Of a stretch of DNA of 64,000 nt, positions 1-64,000 are shown piece after piece. A program made the translations under genes and the position numbers. Where the stretch lies: NCBI GenBank assembly GCA_034231615.1, contig CM067322.1:68061354-68125353 (forward strand). The letters run 5' to 3'. Each line of letters starts with the position of its first letter. Positions within the stretch are counted from its first letter, which is position 1. The stretch is from Meghimatium bilineatum. Its lineage: Eukaryota > Mollusca > Gastropoda > Stylommatophora > Philomycidae. The notes beneath the pieces are model-generated. The model saw only the letters and a list, made by a program, of their open reading frames with translations. It was not told the DNA's origin and searched no databases.

Positions 1-946
1 CTCTTGGTGTTTTTTTTACATAATGTGTATATCTCTTTGTATACGTCAAAAATGATGGGTTGAAAGCTATGTTATGAATATAATACGCTACCAATATCCG
101 TGTATAATAGTATATTTTACAGATCAATCCGTAGACGCATGGGTTCATTCTCATTCTGAGTATTGGTTGTATATGTAATCTGTAACGATATGTATCCTCT
201 CTAGATATGTTTTCAATCTATAGATTTCTGTATCCTCTTTGAATCTGTTTGTCTACATTTAACCACAGTTTCTGATATTTTGTGAATCTGCTCTGAGAAC
301 CTATTTTACTTTCCCATGGTATAAATCTACTACTGATCATGTTAAACACATACATTTGTCTGTTACAGAAACACCTTCTTAAACAGGTAAATTAGACTTT
401 TACACAATCACCTTCAGCCGAAGATGCGATCAAAAGGAGCAGAGAATTGACGTACTTATACTCTGGTTTTCCCATATTTATTCCGTCCCTCTCGACAAGG
501 CAGCATGCATCTTCTTGAGAGTACCAATCATGATACTGAATCCCTAAAGTTTTGCGCGATAAAGAGCATAGACTTGCGAAATCTTATACACAAGGCTGAT
601 GTATGAACTACTACACCAGGGAGATCCACTTCTAAAATAGAATCACAACAACCTACAACAAAGACATCTTTAACTGATACATTCATTTGTTTCACGATCA
701 TTCTTAACACATACATCCATTTATTGTCAGCAGAATATGAACATTGCTTGTTAATCCGTTTCTTAAATACAGATATTATATTGTTTACATAATTATCTTA
801 AGCATACACATTACGTAATTTTCTACTTACTATTCTTGGAAATGAGATAAGCTGGATATGAGATAAACTTGATATGAGTTTGTGTGTGAGAATTTCAAAC
901 ATTACATTTCCATCACATGTGCTCACATTTTCACAATAAATATACA
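1..946. other. 3' flank of the ankyrin gene
   Basis: AT-rich non-coding sequence. Positions 460-620 share short stretches (cccatat, ccctctcgac, agtacca) with 14990-15060 and 26155-26200, so they belong to a dispersed repeat. No convincing gene was seen. Confidence 0.4.
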
Positions 947-952
947 TTTATT
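947..952 (-). terminator. Polyadenylation signal AATAAA
   Basis: AATAAA on the minus strand, 41 nt past the stop codon of exon 19. It gives a short 3' UTR for the ankyrin gene. Another A/T-rich match follows within 20 nt. Confidence 0.6.
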
Positions 953-992
953 TTTTTCATGTTTGCACTTTACATTCATATTTTCTGTCAGT

Positions 993-62534
<61,542 letters not shown>

Positions 62535-63573
62535 TTCTTGTCTTGTCAACAAAGCGATGGGTATCAACAAGATATTCTTGCTAGTTAAAGCACGTTATCT
62601 GAAACACTAGACTTCTAGGAAGTTGTCGACTTTCTGAACACTATCCTAAGTCACACAATAAGTCATATATTTCATTGATGTATTGGCTAGCTTATTTGTT
62701 GACTTCTCGCTGGCACATTAACCGGTGGATAGAGTTAGCTGGTAAATTGTTGTTTTATGTAAATGCCAAGTCTCTCTGTATTGAAAAGGAAAACAACTAA
62801 TAATTTGCATGCTGTCAGGTTGATGCTGATCTATTTTGTACAAATTAGAAAAATTGTAAATTAACTATACTCTTCCCAGCAATGTTTCCTCGCCTGGTAG
62901 CGCTTGTGCTGACTGCATGAAACAGACATTTTTTTAACTTTGGAGAGACTGTATAAATACATTTACTCATGAAATCACTAGCACTTTAATTTACAAGCTT
63001 CAATATTGACCACGATCGTGGTCGCCAAGACCTATAATGCCAGAACAGTGTACGCACCGGTATCAAAAACTGTGAAGTTAAAATATATAACACTGTTGAA
63101 ATTTTGAAGAGACAAACATGAAATAAATCAGTTCTCCATCTCAATACATTCTTCATTCCTATTCACTTTACAATTGGTTTTTGCTATATTGGATTGGCCA
63201 CCTCAATCAGCTGCGCATTCACAAGCACTAATTCTAATTTACTTTTTTTACACTACGTTCATCTTCCTTGCAAAGAAACATCAATTCCCAAACATTTGAA
63301 AAACACGAAAAGCTTGACCTAAACGCATCACTCTAAGAATCAAACTTATAAACAAAGCTATGCTAGAAAAATCTATCTAACTAACCTTGTACATCTAATG
63401 TGCTTCTTAAAACTGACTAGTAGTAATTAAAATTAAACATGTGGCTGTAAGCTTGTTACTTAAAAATGGACAACTATACGCACGACTGAACAATCTTACA
63501 TAAATGCAACAACTAAACTCCCGACAAGAAATCTTACGTACACATTCTAACTAAAGAAATCGTTGCTATATTT

Positions 63574-63578
63574 GTTGC

Positions 63579-63639
<61 letters not shown>

Positions 63640-63647
63640 GCTGCTGC

Positions 63648-63705
<58 letters not shown>

Positions 63706-63712
63706 GCTTGTT
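63574..63712. repeat. (TTG)n trinucleotide tract, about 138 bp
   Basis: Near-pure TTG on plus (CAA on minus) with two CTG interruptions. It sits at the tail side of the minus-strand SINE-A at 63720-63870. The poly-Leu and poly-Thr frames are artefacts. Confidence 0.97.
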
Positions 63713-63719
63713 GCTTGTT

Positions 63720-63870
63720 ACCATTCGCTCTCAAACTACAAGAGAGGTGCTGCAGGACAATGGTTCTACTAGATTTCCAGCAGGATGTAGCCCAGAGAAC
63801 GGACAAGCATTCTGTCACTGTTCTTTTTGCATCAATGACGAAGCACGCGACTTCAGCAGAAAATTGGTTG
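63720..63870 (-). mobile_element. SINE-A 3' part with expanded (CAA)n tail
   Basis: The reverse complement has gtccgttctctgggctacat, cctgctggaaatctagtaga and gcagcacctctc, then leads straight into the (CAA)n run. Confidence 0.65.
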
Positions 63871-64000
63871 TATGAACGAAAATTCAAAATGTGGGTTTCT
63901 ACCAAATACGTGGCTGCAAAAATTTTTGTTTTAAATGGAACAATGTACATATTAATGAAAAAGAACACAAATATATTAAATAATCTATTGTTTTATTGTT

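Larger units (their letters stand above)
62535..64000. other. Upstream flank of the ankyrin gene
   Basis: Probably includes the 5' UTR, first non-coding exon and promoter on the minus strand, but no TATA box or start site can be fixed. Contains a (TTG)n tract and a SINE-A piece. Otherwise unassigned. Confidence 0.4.

Noticed and set aside
63534-63968. Poly-Thr and poly-Leu frames
   Set aside because: Translation of the (TTG)n tract and a SINE piece.

Overview
The window reads as animal nuclear DNA: AT-rich, with long introns, GT-AG splice sites, tRNA-derived SINEs, decayed LINEs, DNA transposons and many minisatellites. No prokaryotic gene layout is present. The repeat style and LINE types suggest an invertebrate, perhaps a lophotrochozoan or mollusc. 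That placement is an inference and is weak.

One gene accounts for nearly all the coding capacity. It lies on the minus strand from a start codon at 62534 to a stop at 993. I could join 19 coding exons in which every splice site is GT-AG and every phase agrees, except for one 46-bp duplication in exon 17. Without that duplication the exons total 4263 nt (1420 codons plus stop). The product has an array of about 17 ankyrin repeats (residues about 50-680), a short basic IQ-like helix, and a long polar, Ser/Lys/Asn-rich tail. The layout resembles inversin-type ankyrin proteins, but I cannot assign orthology. As read, exon 17 holds an exact 46-bp tandem duplication that shifts the frame to a TAG and would cut the protein to about 1287 residues.

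Two other tandem duplications hit splice donors of the same gene. A 40-bp repeat copies the end of exon 8 with its 5' splice site six times (35207-35460). A 22-bp repeat doubles the exon 15 donor (11910-11953).

Layout by coordinate: 1-992, 3' UTR/flank with polyA signal; 993-14803, exons 19-14 (tail) with LINE fragments in the introns; 16078-17501, the large tail exon; 19309-20706, a decayed MULE transposon with inverted repeats; 20815-62534, exons 12-1 encoding the ankyrin array, separated by introns of about 1.7-7 kb full of minisatellites, SINEs and LINE tails; 62535-64000, upstream flank with a SINE and a (TTG)n tract. No rRNA, functional tRNA, CRISPR array or second intact protein gene was found.
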